DNA of 45,190 nt from positions 1 through 45,190 of the forward strand of contig JAJFUQ010000036.1 in the NCBI GenBank assembly GCA_021372355.1, read 5' to 3'. The position numbers and the translations under genes were made by a program. Source of the stretch: Nocardiaceae bacterium. Lineage in GTDB: Bacteria > Actinomycetota > Actinomycetes > Mycobacteriales > Mycobacteriaceae. Below the pieces are notes generated by a model, which was not told where the DNA came from, did not search any database, and saw only the letters and a list, made by a program, of their open reading frames with translations. Shown one piece after another: positions 24,171 through 32,268 of this stretch; position 1 is the first letter of the stretch, and each line of letters starts with the position of its first letter.

Positions 24171-25628
24171 CTATTGCAGGGCGGAACTCAGGCGCATCAC
24201 GTTGTCGACGTACTTCTTGACCGCCGGGCGGCGAGCCCATTCCTCCGAGGTCAATTGCGGGCTGATGGCGCGGTAGCCGTCTTCGACCTCGCGGAGGCGC
24301 TTGACCACGTCGCCGCCGTACAACATCACCGAGATCTCGTAGTTCAGGGCAAACGAGCGGAGATCCATATTGCTGGACCCCACGACCGCAACGTCGTCGT
24401 CGATGGTGAAGTGTTTCGAATGCAGGATCAGGGGCGCCGGGTAGCGATAGATGCGCACGCCGGCATCGAGCAACGCTCGATAGTACGACGCCTGCGCGTG
24501 CCCCACCATGAACTGATCCGACACCTCGCTGACGAACAGTTCGACGTCCACGCCGCGCTGGGCTGCGGTGGTCACGGCGTACAGCAACGATTCGTCCGGA
24601 ACGAAATACGGACTCGTGATCGAAATCCGACGCGTCGCCGAGTAGATGAGAGTCGTGAACATGCGCAGGTTGTTCTCGGTCGCGTAACCCGGACCGCTCG
24701 GAACCACCTGGCAGGCGACGTCACCGGCGGAGTCGGCTTCCGACAGTGCAGCGGGCGGCAGAGGAGGGATCACATTGGTTTCCGTATACCAATCTGCGGC
24801 GAAAACCAGGTTCAACGCCGACACCACCGGACCCTCGCAGCGGACCATGAGCTCGACCCACGTGCGGCCGAGTCGGTGATTCCTCGGCTTGTTGTACCCG
24901 GGCTCAGTGAGGTTGAGCGAACCCGTGAATCCGACCCGGCCGTCCACCACGAGAAGCTTGCGATGATTCCGGAGATCGGGTCGCCGCCACCTGCGGCGCA
25001 ACGGTCGAATCGGCAGCATGACATGCCAGTCGATGCGAGTCTCGGAAAGACGTGACCTGAGGTCCCGGTAGGTCGGGAGCGTGCGCGTGCCGAGATGGTC
25101 GAACAACAGTCTCACCGTGACGCCGCGCTCGGTCGCCGCCACCAGGGCACGGAAGAATGCATCCGTCTCGTCGTCCCAGGCGGCGATGTAGAACTCCACG
25201 TGCACGAAATCCGTTGCGGCATTGACCGCTTCGGTCATCGCGGCGAGGCATCCGCGGTAGTCGTCGAGTAGGTCGACGCGGTTACCCTCGAGAACCGGCA
25301 GCGACCCGAGTCGGCGATTGAGACGAGCCACCGAACTCAGGTAATCCGGCGCATCCATGACCCGTCGCGGCGATTCGACCTTGCCGAAGTGCTCCACGAT
25401 CACCTCGTGGGCCTTCAACTGGCGGCTCTTCCGCCGCTTGCCCAGTTCGGCCCGACCGAACAGGTGGAAGGCGGCGAACCCGATGAAGGGTTCGAACAGG
25501 ATCAGCATGAGCCACGCAAGCCCTGTTGACGGCTTCCGGTTTCCGGGGATGACGCCGAGCGCGATGAGGCGCAGAACCACCTGCAGCGTCACGAGCAGAA
25601 CACCGAGCAGAAGGGGCCAGTCAGTCAC
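24171..25628 (-). CDS. cls: Cardiolipin synthase (phospholipase D family)
   Basis: A membrane enzyme joining phosphatidylglycerol-type lipids to make cardiolipin. From GTG 25628 (MTDWPLLLGVLLVTL) it is 485 aa, the length of E. coli ClsA. Two membrane spans fill about 4-25 and 33-57. Two HKD motifs are present: HRKLLVVDG near residue 222 with the GS pair in GFTGSLN, and HSKHFTIDD near 405 with VVGSSNMD. GGGGGG lies eight bases before the GTG, which supports this start over upstream TTG codons. Mycobacteria usually use a CDP-DAG-type Cls, so a PLD-type enzyme is typical of other actinomycetes. Confidence 0.93.
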   Translation of the reverse strand: MTDWPLLLGVLLVTLQVVLRLIALGVIPGNRKPSTGLAWLMLILFEPFIGFAAFHLFGRAELGKRRKSRQLKAHEVIVEHFGKVESPRRVMDAPDYLSSVARLNRRLGSLPVLEGNRVDLLDDYRGCLAAMTEAVNAATDFVHVEFYIAAWDDETDAFFRALVAATERGVTVRLLFDHLGTRTLPTYRDLRSRLSETRIDWHVMLPIRPLRRRWRRPDLRNHRKLLVVDGRVGFTGSLNLTEPGYNKPRNHRLGRTWVELMVRCEGPVVSALNLVFAADWYTETNVIPPLPPAALSEADSAGDVACQVVPSGPGYATENNLRMFTTLIYSATRRISITSPYFVPDESLLYAVTTAAQRGVDVELFVSEVSDQFMVGHAQASYYRALLDAGVRIYRYPAPLILHSKHFTIDDDVAVVGSSNMDLRSFALNYEISVMLYGGDVVKRLREVEDGYRAISPQLTSEEWARRPAVKKYVDNVMRLSSALQ

Positions 25629-25714
25629 AACGACATCCCCCCCGGCCGACAACAACAAGACTACGAAAGCAGAGCCTCCACCCTACTGGAGCCAGCGTCG
25701 GGACGAACCTGGCG

Positions 25715-26527
25715 CTACGTCACACCATTGAGTGGAAGGTCGTGTTCAGCAGCGACCGCCTCCAGCTCGGCCTTCGTCTTGTCGCCGAAGAACTCCGCGA
25801 ACTCCTCGTACGTTCCGCCTTCGCCGAAGACTTCGAGCGCGCGCAGAAAGAAGTGCGGTTCGACCGCGCCCAGCGCCACATACCCGTCCGCACACTTGTA
25901 CATGTTGTACATCGGCAGTGCACCACCCAATGGAGCATCGTCGCCGGTCACACCGTGCCGAACCGCCCCGCCAGCCGCCGCGGCAGCGTCCTCCAACGCG
26001 ACGCGATAAGCCGCGCCGGTTCCGGATGTCGCCCGGCGAACCAGCGCGGCCAGAGCAGCAGACACTGCCCGCTCACCGCCCAGAATGTCGGCGATCGGAA
26101 CCTTCGGCATGTGCGGCGGGGTGAGGATTCCGTGTACGGCCTGGTAATTGAGATCGTGTCCCGGTACCTCCGCCCGATCACCCGAGTGCCCAACGATTTC
26201 GATGAGCGACAGCTGCGGAAACTGCTCGTGCGGACTAGCCAGCCCGAGCCGCTCGAGCGCAGATGGGCGCATCGAAGTGATGAGGAGGTCGGCATCCGAG
26301 AGCAACTCGTCGAGCTTTGGCCGGTCCGACTTCATGTCCAGAGTGACGACCGTCTGCCGGGCCGTGAGTTCGCTGTACCAATCGGGAGCGGCCGCCGCGA
26401 GTGGATCACCCGTCGGCGGCTCGACCTTGGTGACCGCGGCGCCCATCTCGGCCAGGCGCGATGCGGCAAGCGGTCCGGGCAGGTTGATGGCGAGTGAAAC
26501 GACCTTCACTCCGTCAAGCGGAAGCAT
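25715..26527 (-). CDS. CoA transferase family III (CaiB/BaiF; alpha-methylacyl-CoA racemase-like)
   Basis: A 270-aa class III CoA-transferase-fold protein that would move CoA between acids or epimerise 2-methylacyl-CoA. The start LDGVKVVSLAINLPGPLAASRLAEMGA is typical. VTLDMKSD, GHDLNYQAVHGIL (with the His-Asp pair of the racemase active site), GTGAAYRVALEDA and CADGYVALGAVEPHFF follow in the normal order. It is about 90 aa shorter than usual at the C-terminus, seemingly a known compact subtype. AAGGGGAG four bases before the ATG is a strong ribosome site. A terminator separates it from the acyl-CoA dehydrogenase upstream, so it may have its own promoter. Confidence 0.87.
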   Translation of the reverse strand: MLPLDGVKVVSLAINLPGPLAASRLAEMGAAVTKVEPPTGDPLAAAAPDWYSELTARQTVVTLDMKSDRPKLDELLSDADLLITSMRPSALERLGLASPHEQFPQLSLIEIVGHSGDRAEVPGHDLNYQAVHGILTPPHMPKVPIADILGGERAVSAALAALVRRATSGTGAAYRVALEDAAAAAGGAVRHGVTGDDAPLGGALPMYNMYKCADGYVALGAVEPHFFLRALEVFGEGGTYEEFAEFFGDKTKAELEAVAAEHDLPLNGVT

Positions 26528-26561
26528 CGAGCTCCCCTTTCGTTGAGAATTTCGGCCTCTG

Positions 26562-26606
26562 ACGACAATCGCGGCAGCGCCTTGTGAGCACTGCCGCGAT
26601 TGTCGT
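26562..26606. terminator. Terminator between acyl-CoA dehydrogenase and CoA transferase genes
   Basis: A perfect 16-bp stem, ACGACAATCGCGGCAG (26562-26577) with CTGCCGCGATTGTCGT (26591-26606), loop 13 nt. The T-run (TTTTG) is on the plus side, but the position behind the minus-strand dehydrogenase fits termination of that operon. Confidence 0.75.
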
Positions 26607-26618
26607 TTTGTTGGCCGC

Positions 26619-27884
26619 TTACAGGTTGAGCAGGCCCTTGGCCACGTGCGTGACCTGGATTTCGTTGCTGCCGGCGTAGATCATGAGCGACTTGGCGTCA
26701 CGCGCGAGCTGCTCGACGCGGTATTCGGCCATATAGCCGTTGCCGCCGAACAACTGCACCGCTTCCATCGCCACATCGGTGGCAGCGCGGGTCGAATACA
26801 ACTTCATGGCCGATGCCTCGGCGAGCGTCGGGACCTTGCCCTTTCGCGCGCTTTCGAGAGCCGAGAACACCATGTTCTGCACGTTGATCCGGGCGATCTC
26901 CATCTCCGCCAGTTTGAGCTGGATGAGCTGGAACTTCCCGATCTCCTGCCCCCACAGCTTGCGGGTCTTGGCGTAGTCGACGCACAGCCGGTGGCACTCG
27001 TTGATGATGCCAAGCGAGAGAATCGCACATCCGACTCGCTCGACGACGAACGAGCTCCGGGCACTCTCTCGCCCGTCACCACCCTTGTGCTCCTCGGTCT
27101 CCCCGAGCAGTCGGTCCGGGGTCAGGCGCACGTTGTCGAAAAAGAGCTCACCCGTCGGCGACGAGTGCATACCCATCTTCTTGAACGGCTTGCCCTGCGT
27201 CAGACCAGGCATGCCTGCGTCGAGAACGAACGTGAGCACCTTGCGGTTTCGCTTCTCGCCACCGTCACCTTCGTCGAGCTTGGCGTACACGACGATCGTG
27301 TCCGCGTACGGACCGTTGGTGATGAACGTCTTCTGACCATTGAGGATGTAGTCCGCACCGTCGCGCCTGACGTAGGTCTTCATGCCGCCGAACGCGTCCG
27401 AGCCCGAGTCTGGTTCCGTGATCGCCCACGCTGCGATTTTGTCGAGCGTGACGAGATCCGGCAGCCAACGCTCCTTTTGAGCGAGGGTGCCACGCGCAGC
27501 GATAGTGGCCGCGCCCAGACCGAGGCTCACGCCGACCGCAGCCACCATGCCGAGACTCACGCCCGCCAGTTCGCTCGTGATCAAGGCTGCTGCCGACGCC
27601 TGGGCGCCAAGATCGCCGAGACCTCCGCCGGAGCCCTTCTTCTTCTCCGGCTTGGGCTCGCCCGACGCAATGCGCTCGAGCTTTCGTCGCTCCTTTTCGA
27701 GCAACCCCTTGATCGCTTCGCTCGCCATCGCGTCCAAGCCGAACTCGGCCCAGAACTTGCGCAGGATCGCGTACGGAGGGGTGTCCCCATGTTCGAGTTC
27801 GTCGACGTGCGGCCGAACTTCCTTCTCGATGAACTCCCGTGCGGCATCGCGCATCAGGAGGTCGGTTTCCGACCACTCGATCAT
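26619..27884 (-). CDS. Acyl-CoA dehydrogenase
   Basis: An FAD enzyme for the first oxidation step of beta-oxidation, 421 aa from ATG 27884 (MIEWSETDLLM). The FAD/substrate segment WAITEPDSGSDAFGG and KTFITNG, the C-terminal helices with RKLWGQEIGKFQLIQ, and YAGSNEIQ, whose Glu is the usual catalytic base position, are all visible. An unusual charged insert, about residues 70-95 (EKERRKLERIASGEPKPEKKKGSGGG), lies in the N-terminal helical domain. The start overlaps the stop of the SDR gene (ATGA), giving tight coupling. It ends the operon, before the hairpin at 26562-26606. Confidence 0.93.
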   Translation of the reverse strand: MIEWSETDLLMRDAAREFIEKEVRPHVDELEHGDTPPYAILRKFWAEFGLDAMASEAIKGLLEKERRKLERIASGEPKPEKKKGSGGGLGDLGAQASAAALITSELAGVSLGMVAAVGVSLGLGAATIAARGTLAQKERWLPDLVTLDKIAAWAITEPDSGSDAFGGMKTYVRRDGADYILNGQKTFITNGPYADTIVVYAKLDEGDGGEKRNRKVLTFVLDAGMPGLTQGKPFKKMGMHSSPTGELFFDNVRLTPDRLLGETEEHKGGDGRESARSSFVVERVGCAILSLGIINECHRLCVDYAKTRKLWGQEIGKFQLIQLKLAEMEIARINVQNMVFSALESARKGKVPTLAEASAMKLYSTRAATDVAMEAVQLFGGNGYMAEYRVEQLARDAKSLMIYAGSNEIQVTHVAKGLLNL

Positions 27885-28750
27885 GGGAGCCTCGATGCGA
27901 TGTCGTCGATGAGCCACGGACCTTCGGTCTCGATGGTCTTGACGTCGTGCCAGCCCTCGAGTTCGGAGATGGCCTCGCCCTGCACCGCGAACACCTTGCC
28001 GGTGATCGAGCAGAGGTCGCTCGCCAGGTATGCGACGAGCGGCGAGATGTTGGCCGGGCTGAACGCGTCGAACTCGCCCTCTTCCACCGGTGCGGCGAAG
28101 ATGGCGCCCATGCCCGGGGTGGCGAGGGTGAGGCGTGTGCGAGCAATCGGTGCGATCGCGTTCGCCCGAACGCCGTAGCGCTCGAGCTCATCGGCGGCAA
28201 CCTGGGTCAGGGCGGCGATGCCGGCCTTGGCCGCACCGTAGTTGCCCTGGCCCGCGTTCGGGACGGTCGTTCCCGATGCCGACGCGGTGTTGACGATCGC
28301 CGCCTTGCGCTGGCGACCGGCCTTGGACTCTTCCTTCCAGTACTTCGCGGCGTGATGGATGGTCGCCGCGTGGCCCTTCAGGTGAACCGCGACGACCGCA
28401 TCCCACTCGGCCTCCGTCACGTTCGGCATAAAGGCATCGCGCAGGATTCCGGCGTTGTTGACGACGATGTCGAGGCCACCGAACTCCGAGATCGCCTGGT
28501 TGATCAGTGCCTCGGCACCCGCCCAGGTGGCGATGTTGTCGGTGTTGGCAACCGCTTTACCGCCATTGGCGATGATTTCCTGTGCGACTTCGTGTGCCGG
28601 ACCGGTGTCGACACCCTCGCCCGCATTGCTGCCGCCGAGGTCGTTGACGACGACGAACGCACCCTCTTGCGCGAAGCGCAGCGCGTGCTCACGCCCGATA
28701 CCGCGCCCAGCGCCGGTGATTACGGCGATCTTTCCTTCTAAAGCACCCAT
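27881..28750 (-). CDS. SDR dehydrogenase, MFE-2 type (3-hydroxyacyl-CoA dehydrogenase-like)
   Basis: A 289-aa SDR like the dehydrogenase domain of peroxisomal multifunctional enzyme 2 (17-beta-HSD4). The motifs are TGAGRGIGREHAL, the VVVNDLGG strand, NNAGILRD, catalytic Ser in TASASG and NYGAAK. I start at ATG 28750 because AAGGAG sits eight bases before it; the ATG at 28756 would be only two bases from AAGGAG. With the MaoC hydratase next to it, this supplies steps 2 and 3 of a beta-oxidation cycle. The AAGGAG overlaps the MaoC stop codon. Confidence 0.92.
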   Translation of the reverse strand: MGALEGKIAVITGAGRGIGREHALRFAQEGAFVVVNDLGGSNAGEGVDTGPAHEVAQEIIANGGKAVANTDNIATWAGAEALINQAISEFGGLDIVVNNAGILRDAFMPNVTEAEWDAVVAVHLKGHAATIHHAAKYWKEESKAGRQRKAAIVNTASASGTTVPNAGQGNYGAAKAGIAALTQVAADELERYGVRANAIAPIARTRLTLATPGMGAIFAAPVEEGEFDAFSPANISPLVAYLASDLCSITGKVFAVQGEAISELEGWHDVKTIETEGPWLIDDIASRLP

Positions 28751-28762
28751 GCTCATAACTCC

Positions 28763-29620
28763 TTAGTCGGCGATCACCGCGAGGCCGTCAGTGATGACGA
28801 AGTCCTCCCCGCGTGCCGTTTCGAATGCGTAGGTCGTGAGTCCGTCGGACGAGCCGGCCTTCCAGATCCGCGTCTCGAGGTCGTCGCCCGGAAGCACCAT
28901 CTTCGAGAAGCGCACCGCAAAGCGCTTGAGCCGGTTGACATCTGATGCGCCGACCTCGGTCAGGACCGCCCATGACGTGAACGCCATGGTGCACAGGCCG
29001 TGCGCGATGATTCCGGGGAGACCGGCGTCGCGAGCGACCTCCTCCTCGAGGTGAATCGGCATCGGGTCGCCCGACGCGGGCGCGTACCGGAACGTCTGGT
29101 CCAGGTCGACATGTTGTGCGACCTTGGCGACCGGTGCGTTGTCGCGCAGCGACGCCTCGAACCGGTGGGCCGGAACCTGCTCTCCGATCGACGGACCCGC
29201 ATCGACCCCGCGGAAGAACCCGATGAGGTACTGCTCGTTGACGAGCTCGTCGTTCTGGTCCCGGCACTCGATGTGAATCGAGAGCCGAGCCCCGGAATCG
29301 ACCGAGTCCCAGCCGATCACTCGGCCACGAGCGGTGATGACATCGCCCGGCCGGATCGCACGGTGGAAGTGGAAGTCCTGCTCCCCGTGCACGATCCGGC
29401 CGAAGATGTCGATCGGGACCACGTCGAGCGCGGGCGCCATGAGCGCGTCGAACGCCGGGACGATCGCGAACACCGGCGAAGCCACGTCGCCGTTGAGGTG
29501 CGCTCCGATCGGGTCGTTGGTCGCCGCCGCGTACTCGGCAATACGCTCGCGCGTGACCTCGAAAGTCTCCGGGTCAGCCCAGACGTTGAGGCCATCGACC
29601 TCGAACTTGGTCACAGCCAT
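28763..29620 (-). CDS. MaoC-type (R)-enoyl-CoA hydratase 2, double hotdog
   Basis: A 285-aa protein with two hotdog folds. The C-terminal half has the hydratase-2 site SGDPMPIH near residue 183, keeping the catalytic Asp and His while the usual Asn of D-x-N-P is Met, followed by HGLCTMAF. The N-terminal half carries the degenerate fold that covers the acyl chain. It hydrates trans-2-enoyl-CoA to the (R)-3-hydroxy product, which matches the MFE-2 type SDR next door. One base separates it from the SRPBCC gene upstream. Confidence 0.92.
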   Translation of the reverse strand: MAVTKFEVDGLNVWADPETFEVTRERIAEYAAATNDPIGAHLNGDVASPVFAIVPAFDALMAPALDVVPIDIFGRIVHGEQDFHFHRAIRPGDVITARGRVIGWDSVDSGARLSIHIECRDQNDELVNEQYLIGFFRGVDAGPSIGEQVPAHRFEASLRDNAPVAKVAQHVDLDQTFRYAPASGDPMPIHLEEEVARDAGLPGIIAHGLCTMAFTSWAVLTEVGASDVNRLKRFAVRFSKMVLPGDDLETRIWKAGSSDGLTTYAFETARGEDFVITDGLAVIAD

Positions 29621-29621
29621 G

Positions 29622-30062
29622 TCAGGCCGATGCCGTCGCGAGGTCGTTGAGCGCGTTCAGCGACTTGTCGAGCTGCGTGAGTCCGTCCTTCTCGACAGCC
29701 TTCGCCAGCGCACCCTTGATGAGGGCGCCTTCGAACTCGCCGGCGACGGACAGCGAGCTGCCGTCACCCTCGGCCTCGATCGTGAACGTGAATTCCGTCT
29801 TCACGTTGGCCATGCCGACGCCGCTGAGCTTGAGCTTGTTCGGAGCCGAGACTTCGAGCACGGTCCACTCGATCTTGTTGGCCATCCCGAGCATCATGAT
29901 CTTGGCGACCAGGCGCGATCCCTCGGCCAGCACGGCCGGCGGCTCTTCCATCCAGCGCTCGTGGATCGAGAACCACTTGTCCCACGTGGCGACGTCGGAG
30001 ACGGTCTCCCAGATGGCTTCCGGGGTGGCCGACAGGTTCTTGGTTGCTTCGATGTGTCCCAT
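29622..30062 (-). CDS. SRPBCC / polyketide cyclase-like lipid-binding protein
   Basis: A 146-aa START-like domain: N-terminal strand MGHIEATKNLSATPEAIWETVSDVATWDKWF, curved sheet in the middle and a long C-terminal helix (IKGALAKAVEKDGLTQLDKSLNALND). Such proteins bind hydrophobic ligands in a central cavity. AAGGAG lies six bases before the ATG. Being inside a beta-oxidation operon with an SCPx-type thiolase, it may carry or shield the acyl substrate; no catalytic residues can be named. Confidence 0.88.
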   Translation of the reverse strand: MGHIEATKNLSATPEAIWETVSDVATWDKWFSIHERWMEEPPAVLAEGSRLVAKIMMLGMANKIEWTVLEVSAPNKLKLSGVGMANVKTEFTFTIEAEGDGSSLSVAGEFEGALIKGALAKAVEKDGLTQLDKSLNALNDLATASA

Positions 30063-30086
30063 TTCAGACTCCTTGTTGGTTGGATG

Positions 30087-31292
30087 TCAGCGCTGCGCGC
30101 GCTGGTAAGCGGTCACGATGGCGGCGCCACCGAGGCCGATGTTGTGCTGCAGTGCAGCGGTGACGTTCGAAACCTGACGCTTGTCCGCGGTACCGCGGAG
30201 CTGCCAGGTGAGTTCGGCGCACTGCGCGAGCCCGGTCGCGCCGAGTGGGTGCCCCTTGGAGATGAGGCCACCGGACGGGTTCACCACCCACCGACCGCCG
30301 TAAGTCGTCTCGTCGTTGTCGATGAGCTTTCCGGCTTCACCTTCGCCACAGAGTCCGAGCGCCTCGTACAGGAGCAGTTCATTCGCCGAGAAGCAGTCGT
30401 GAAGCTCGATGACCTGGAAGTCGTCAGCGCCGAGCCCGGCCTGCTCGTAGACCTTCTGAGCAGCGGCGACGTTCATGTGATGGCCAATAATCCCGGCGCA
30501 CGTGCCGTCGAAGGTCGAGCGGAAGTCCGTCGCCATGGCCTGACCGACGATCTCGACCGCCTGGTCGGCGAGTCCGTGCTCGTCGACGAACTTCTCCGAG
30601 GCCAAGATCACCGCACCCGAACCATCCGACGTCGGCGAGCACTGCAGTTTGGTCAGCGGGTCGTAGACGGTGCGCGACGCGAGAATGTCCTCGAGCGTGT
30701 ACTCGTCCTGGAACTGCGCGTACGGGTTGTTGACCGAGTGCTTGTGGTTCTTGTAGCCGATCTTCGCGAAGTGCTCGCGGGTCGTCCCGTACTTCTCCAT
30801 GTGCTCGCGACCGGCGGCCCCGAACATCCACGGTGCCGGCGGGAACAGAACCTCGGAGATCTCAGCCAGCGCCATGATGTGGTTCGCCATGGGCTGCTCG
30901 CGGTCTTCATACATCGCGCCGAGCGAACCGGGCTGCATCTTTTCGAAGCCGAGCGCCATCGTGCAGTCCGCGAGACCGCCTCGGATCGCCTGGGCCGCCA
31001 GATACAGCGCAGTCGAGCCCGTCGAGCAGTTGTTGTTGACGTTGACGATCGGGATTCCGGTCATGCCGAGTTCGTAGAGAGCGCGCTGACCTGAGGTCGA
31101 CTCGCCGTAGACGTAGCCGACATAGCCCTGTTCGACCTGGTCGTAGCTGATTCCGGCGTCAGCAAGCGCTTTCGTTCCCGACTCACGGGCCATGTCCGGG
31201 TAGTCCCAGTCGCTGCCATCGTCGTTCTTCCGGCGGCCGGGCTTTTCGAATTTCGTCATGCCCACGCCCACCACGAACACTTTGTTCGCCAT
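30087..31292 (-). CDS. Thiolase / lipid-transfer protein, SCPx type
   Basis: A 401-aa thiolase-fold enzyme of the sterol-carrier-protein-X group, which cleaves 3-ketoacyl-CoA, often of branched or steroid side-chain acids. The nucleophile Cys is in [10 protein letters not shown] near residue 84. HDCFSANE, and [14 protein letters not shown] with its active-site His, are at the C-terminal half. GGAGG seven bases before the ATG at 31292 fixes the start. It is the first gene of the operon thiolase-SRPBCC-MaoC-SDR-acyl-CoA dehydrogenase, and its promoter contains ACATAC half-sites. Confidence 0.93.
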   Translation of the reverse strand: MANKVFVVGVGMTKFEKPGRRKNDDGSDWDYPDMARESGTKALADAGISYDQVEQGYVGYVYGESTSGQRALYELGMTGIPIVNVNNNCSTGSTALYLAAQAIRGGLADCTMALGFEKMQPGSLGAMYEDREQPMANHIMALAEISEVLFPPAPWMFGAAGREHMEKYGTTREHFAKIGYKNHKHSVNNPYAQFQDEYTLEDILASRTVYDPLTKLQCSPTSDGSGAVILASEKFVDEHGLADQAVEIVGQAMATDFRSTFDGTCAGIIGHHMNVAAAQKVYEQAGLGADDFQVIELHDCFSANELLLYEALGLCGEGEAGKLIDNDETTYGGRWVVNPSGGLISKGHPLGATGLAQCAELTWQLRGTADKRQVSNVTAALQHNIGLGGAAIVTAYQRAQR

Positions 31293-31317
31293 CGAACCTC
31301 CTCGGGTCATGGCGCAA

Positions 31318-31337
31318 ACATACATACCTGCATGTAA
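31318..31337. promoter_or_regulatory. ACATAC half-site cluster in the thiolase operon promoter
   Basis: ACATAC occurs at 31318-31323 and 31322-31327, and an inverted ATGTAA at 31332-31337, giving a TACAT-6-ATGTA palindrome at 31322-31337. It is 26-45 bases upstream of the thiolase start, suited to repression. The same half-site forms a larger palindrome at 33689-33720. Confidence 0.5.
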
Positions 31338-31432
31338 GTGGGCAATACCCTAGACATCGCGTCTCATGTGACTCAGGTCACTTTTCTCGCGCACGAAAAC
31401 GTCCGCTCAAGTCTGGGAGCCAGCAAGTAGTG

Positions 31433-31452
31433 CGGAGCCTGATTCGGCTCCG
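31433..31452. other. Hairpin in the thiolase-TetR intergenic region
   Basis: CGGAGCC (31433-31439) pairs with GGCTCCG (31446-31452) over a 6-nt loop. The stretch 31340-31465 contains no gene that I can see; this hairpin is its only visible structure. Confidence 0.35.
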
Positions 31453-31465
31453 GTGATCTCACAAA

Positions 31466-31533
31466 CGGTTTGGTGCTCCCCTGGCGTCGTCATCCACATA
31501 TTTCGATGAGGACGTCCGTAGAGCACCGAATCG
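31466..31533. repeat. 68-bp palindromic repeat, copy B
   Basis: It starts CGGTTTGGTGCTC and ends GAGCACCGAATCG. Length and internal spacing equal copy A (4184-4251), with about 49 of 68 positions identical and the arms best conserved. The inner repeat TCATC/GATGA is perfect here, where copy A has one mismatch. As with copy A, a terminator hairpin lies next to it. Confidence 0.7.
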
Positions 31534-31547
31534 TTCGGCATCAATGA

Positions 31548-31570
31548 GCTCGCGCCCGGCGCGAGCCCTT
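31548..31570. terminator. Terminator hairpin behind the second TetR gene
   Basis: GCTCGCGC (31548-31555) pairs with GCGCGAGC (31559-31566) over a 3-nt loop. CCTTTT follows on the plus strand. It lies at the 3' end of the minus-strand TetR gene, next to repeat copy B. Confidence 0.65.
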
Positions 31571-31575
31571 TTCGT

Positions 31576-32220
31576 CTAGGGAGCGGACTGCCCGAGAATC
31601 CGATCGACGGCCGGAGTGGCGATCCGGCGCAGATTCACCTGCGCGCGGACCCACCGGCGGTGCGCGCGCTCTGGGTCGGCGTCGACATAGCTCGAGATAC
31701 GAATCCCCCGCAAGGAATCCATTGCGGTGTAGACGAAGTCGACGATCTCCCGATTGAGCTCGGGCGGCACCAATTGGGCGACCACGCTTTGCAGGGTGCT
31801 GGTCACCGTCACTTCGAACTTCGCCATCTCGCGCGCGAGTTCCGGGTCGGTGCGGCTCGCAACCCACAGCTCGACGGTCGCATCGAAGATCGGCCCATCA
31901 TGGATGTCCCACAGCAACTCCAGGACCTGGCCGATCGGGTCGGGCCCGGCTTTGATCTGGCCGAGTTCCCGGATCACGCTCTCGGCACGCTTGGCCGCCA
32001 GATGATTGACTGCCGCGATCACCAACTCGTTCTTCGAGCCGAAGTGATGCACCTGGGCACCGCGCGTGACGCCCGACTTCTCGGCGATACGCGGAGACGT
32101 CGTTCCTGCGTACCCGAACTCGACAAGGCACTCGATCGTGGCGTCGAGGAGGCGCACGCGCATCTGCGCGCTGCGTTGCTCCTGGGACCGCCGTTCAACC
32201 GCGCGAGTGGACCGAGTCAT
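31576..32220 (-). CDS. TetR-family transcriptional regulator (beside beta-oxidation genes)
   Basis: A 214-aa regulator starting MTRSTRAVERRSQEQRSAQ. The DNA-binding helices read TSPRIAEKSGVTRGAQVHHFGSKNELV (about 41-67). I choose ATG 32220 because TATGAT (32233-32228 on its strand) is seven bases before it, the leaderless spacing; two further ATGs overlap that box. Being between the thiolase operon and the dehydrogenase/hydrolase pair, both with ACATAC/GTATGT sites, it is the best candidate for their repressor. An acyl-CoA ligand is plausible but not shown. Confidence 0.92.
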   Translation of the reverse strand: MTRSTRAVERRSQEQRSAQMRVRLLDATIECLVEFGYAGTTSPRIAEKSGVTRGAQVHHFGSKNELVIAAVNHLAAKRAESVIRELGQIKAGPDPIGQVLELLWDIHDGPIFDATVELWVASRTDPELAREMAKFEVTVTSTLQSVVAQLVPPELNREIVDFVYTAMDSLRGIRISSYVDADPERAHRRWVRAQVNLRRIATPAVDRILGQSAP

Positions 32221-32233
32221 GTTGATCATCATA
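32221..32233 (-). promoter_or_regulatory. Putative leaderless promoter of the TetR gene
   Basis: TATGAT on the minus strand (32233-32228) is seven bases upstream of ATG 32220. No ribosome site is visible. A clear -35 is not seen. No ACATAC half-site is present here, so autoregulation is not evident. Confidence 0.45.
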
Positions 32234-32268
32234 ACCGCAGGTCAGGGTGCATCTGGAGCCATCCTTCA

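Noticed and set aside
25715..26527. CoA transferase as another truncated gene
   Set aside because: Shorter than the usual 360-400 aa, but the motifs are in continuous order and compact versions of this subtype are known; the start has a strong ribosome site and the end a normal stop.
31431..31445. TGCGGAGCCTGATTC, present also as its complement at 35514-35528
   Set aside because: One 15-base match between two places is about what chance gives in 45 kb; no wider similarity.
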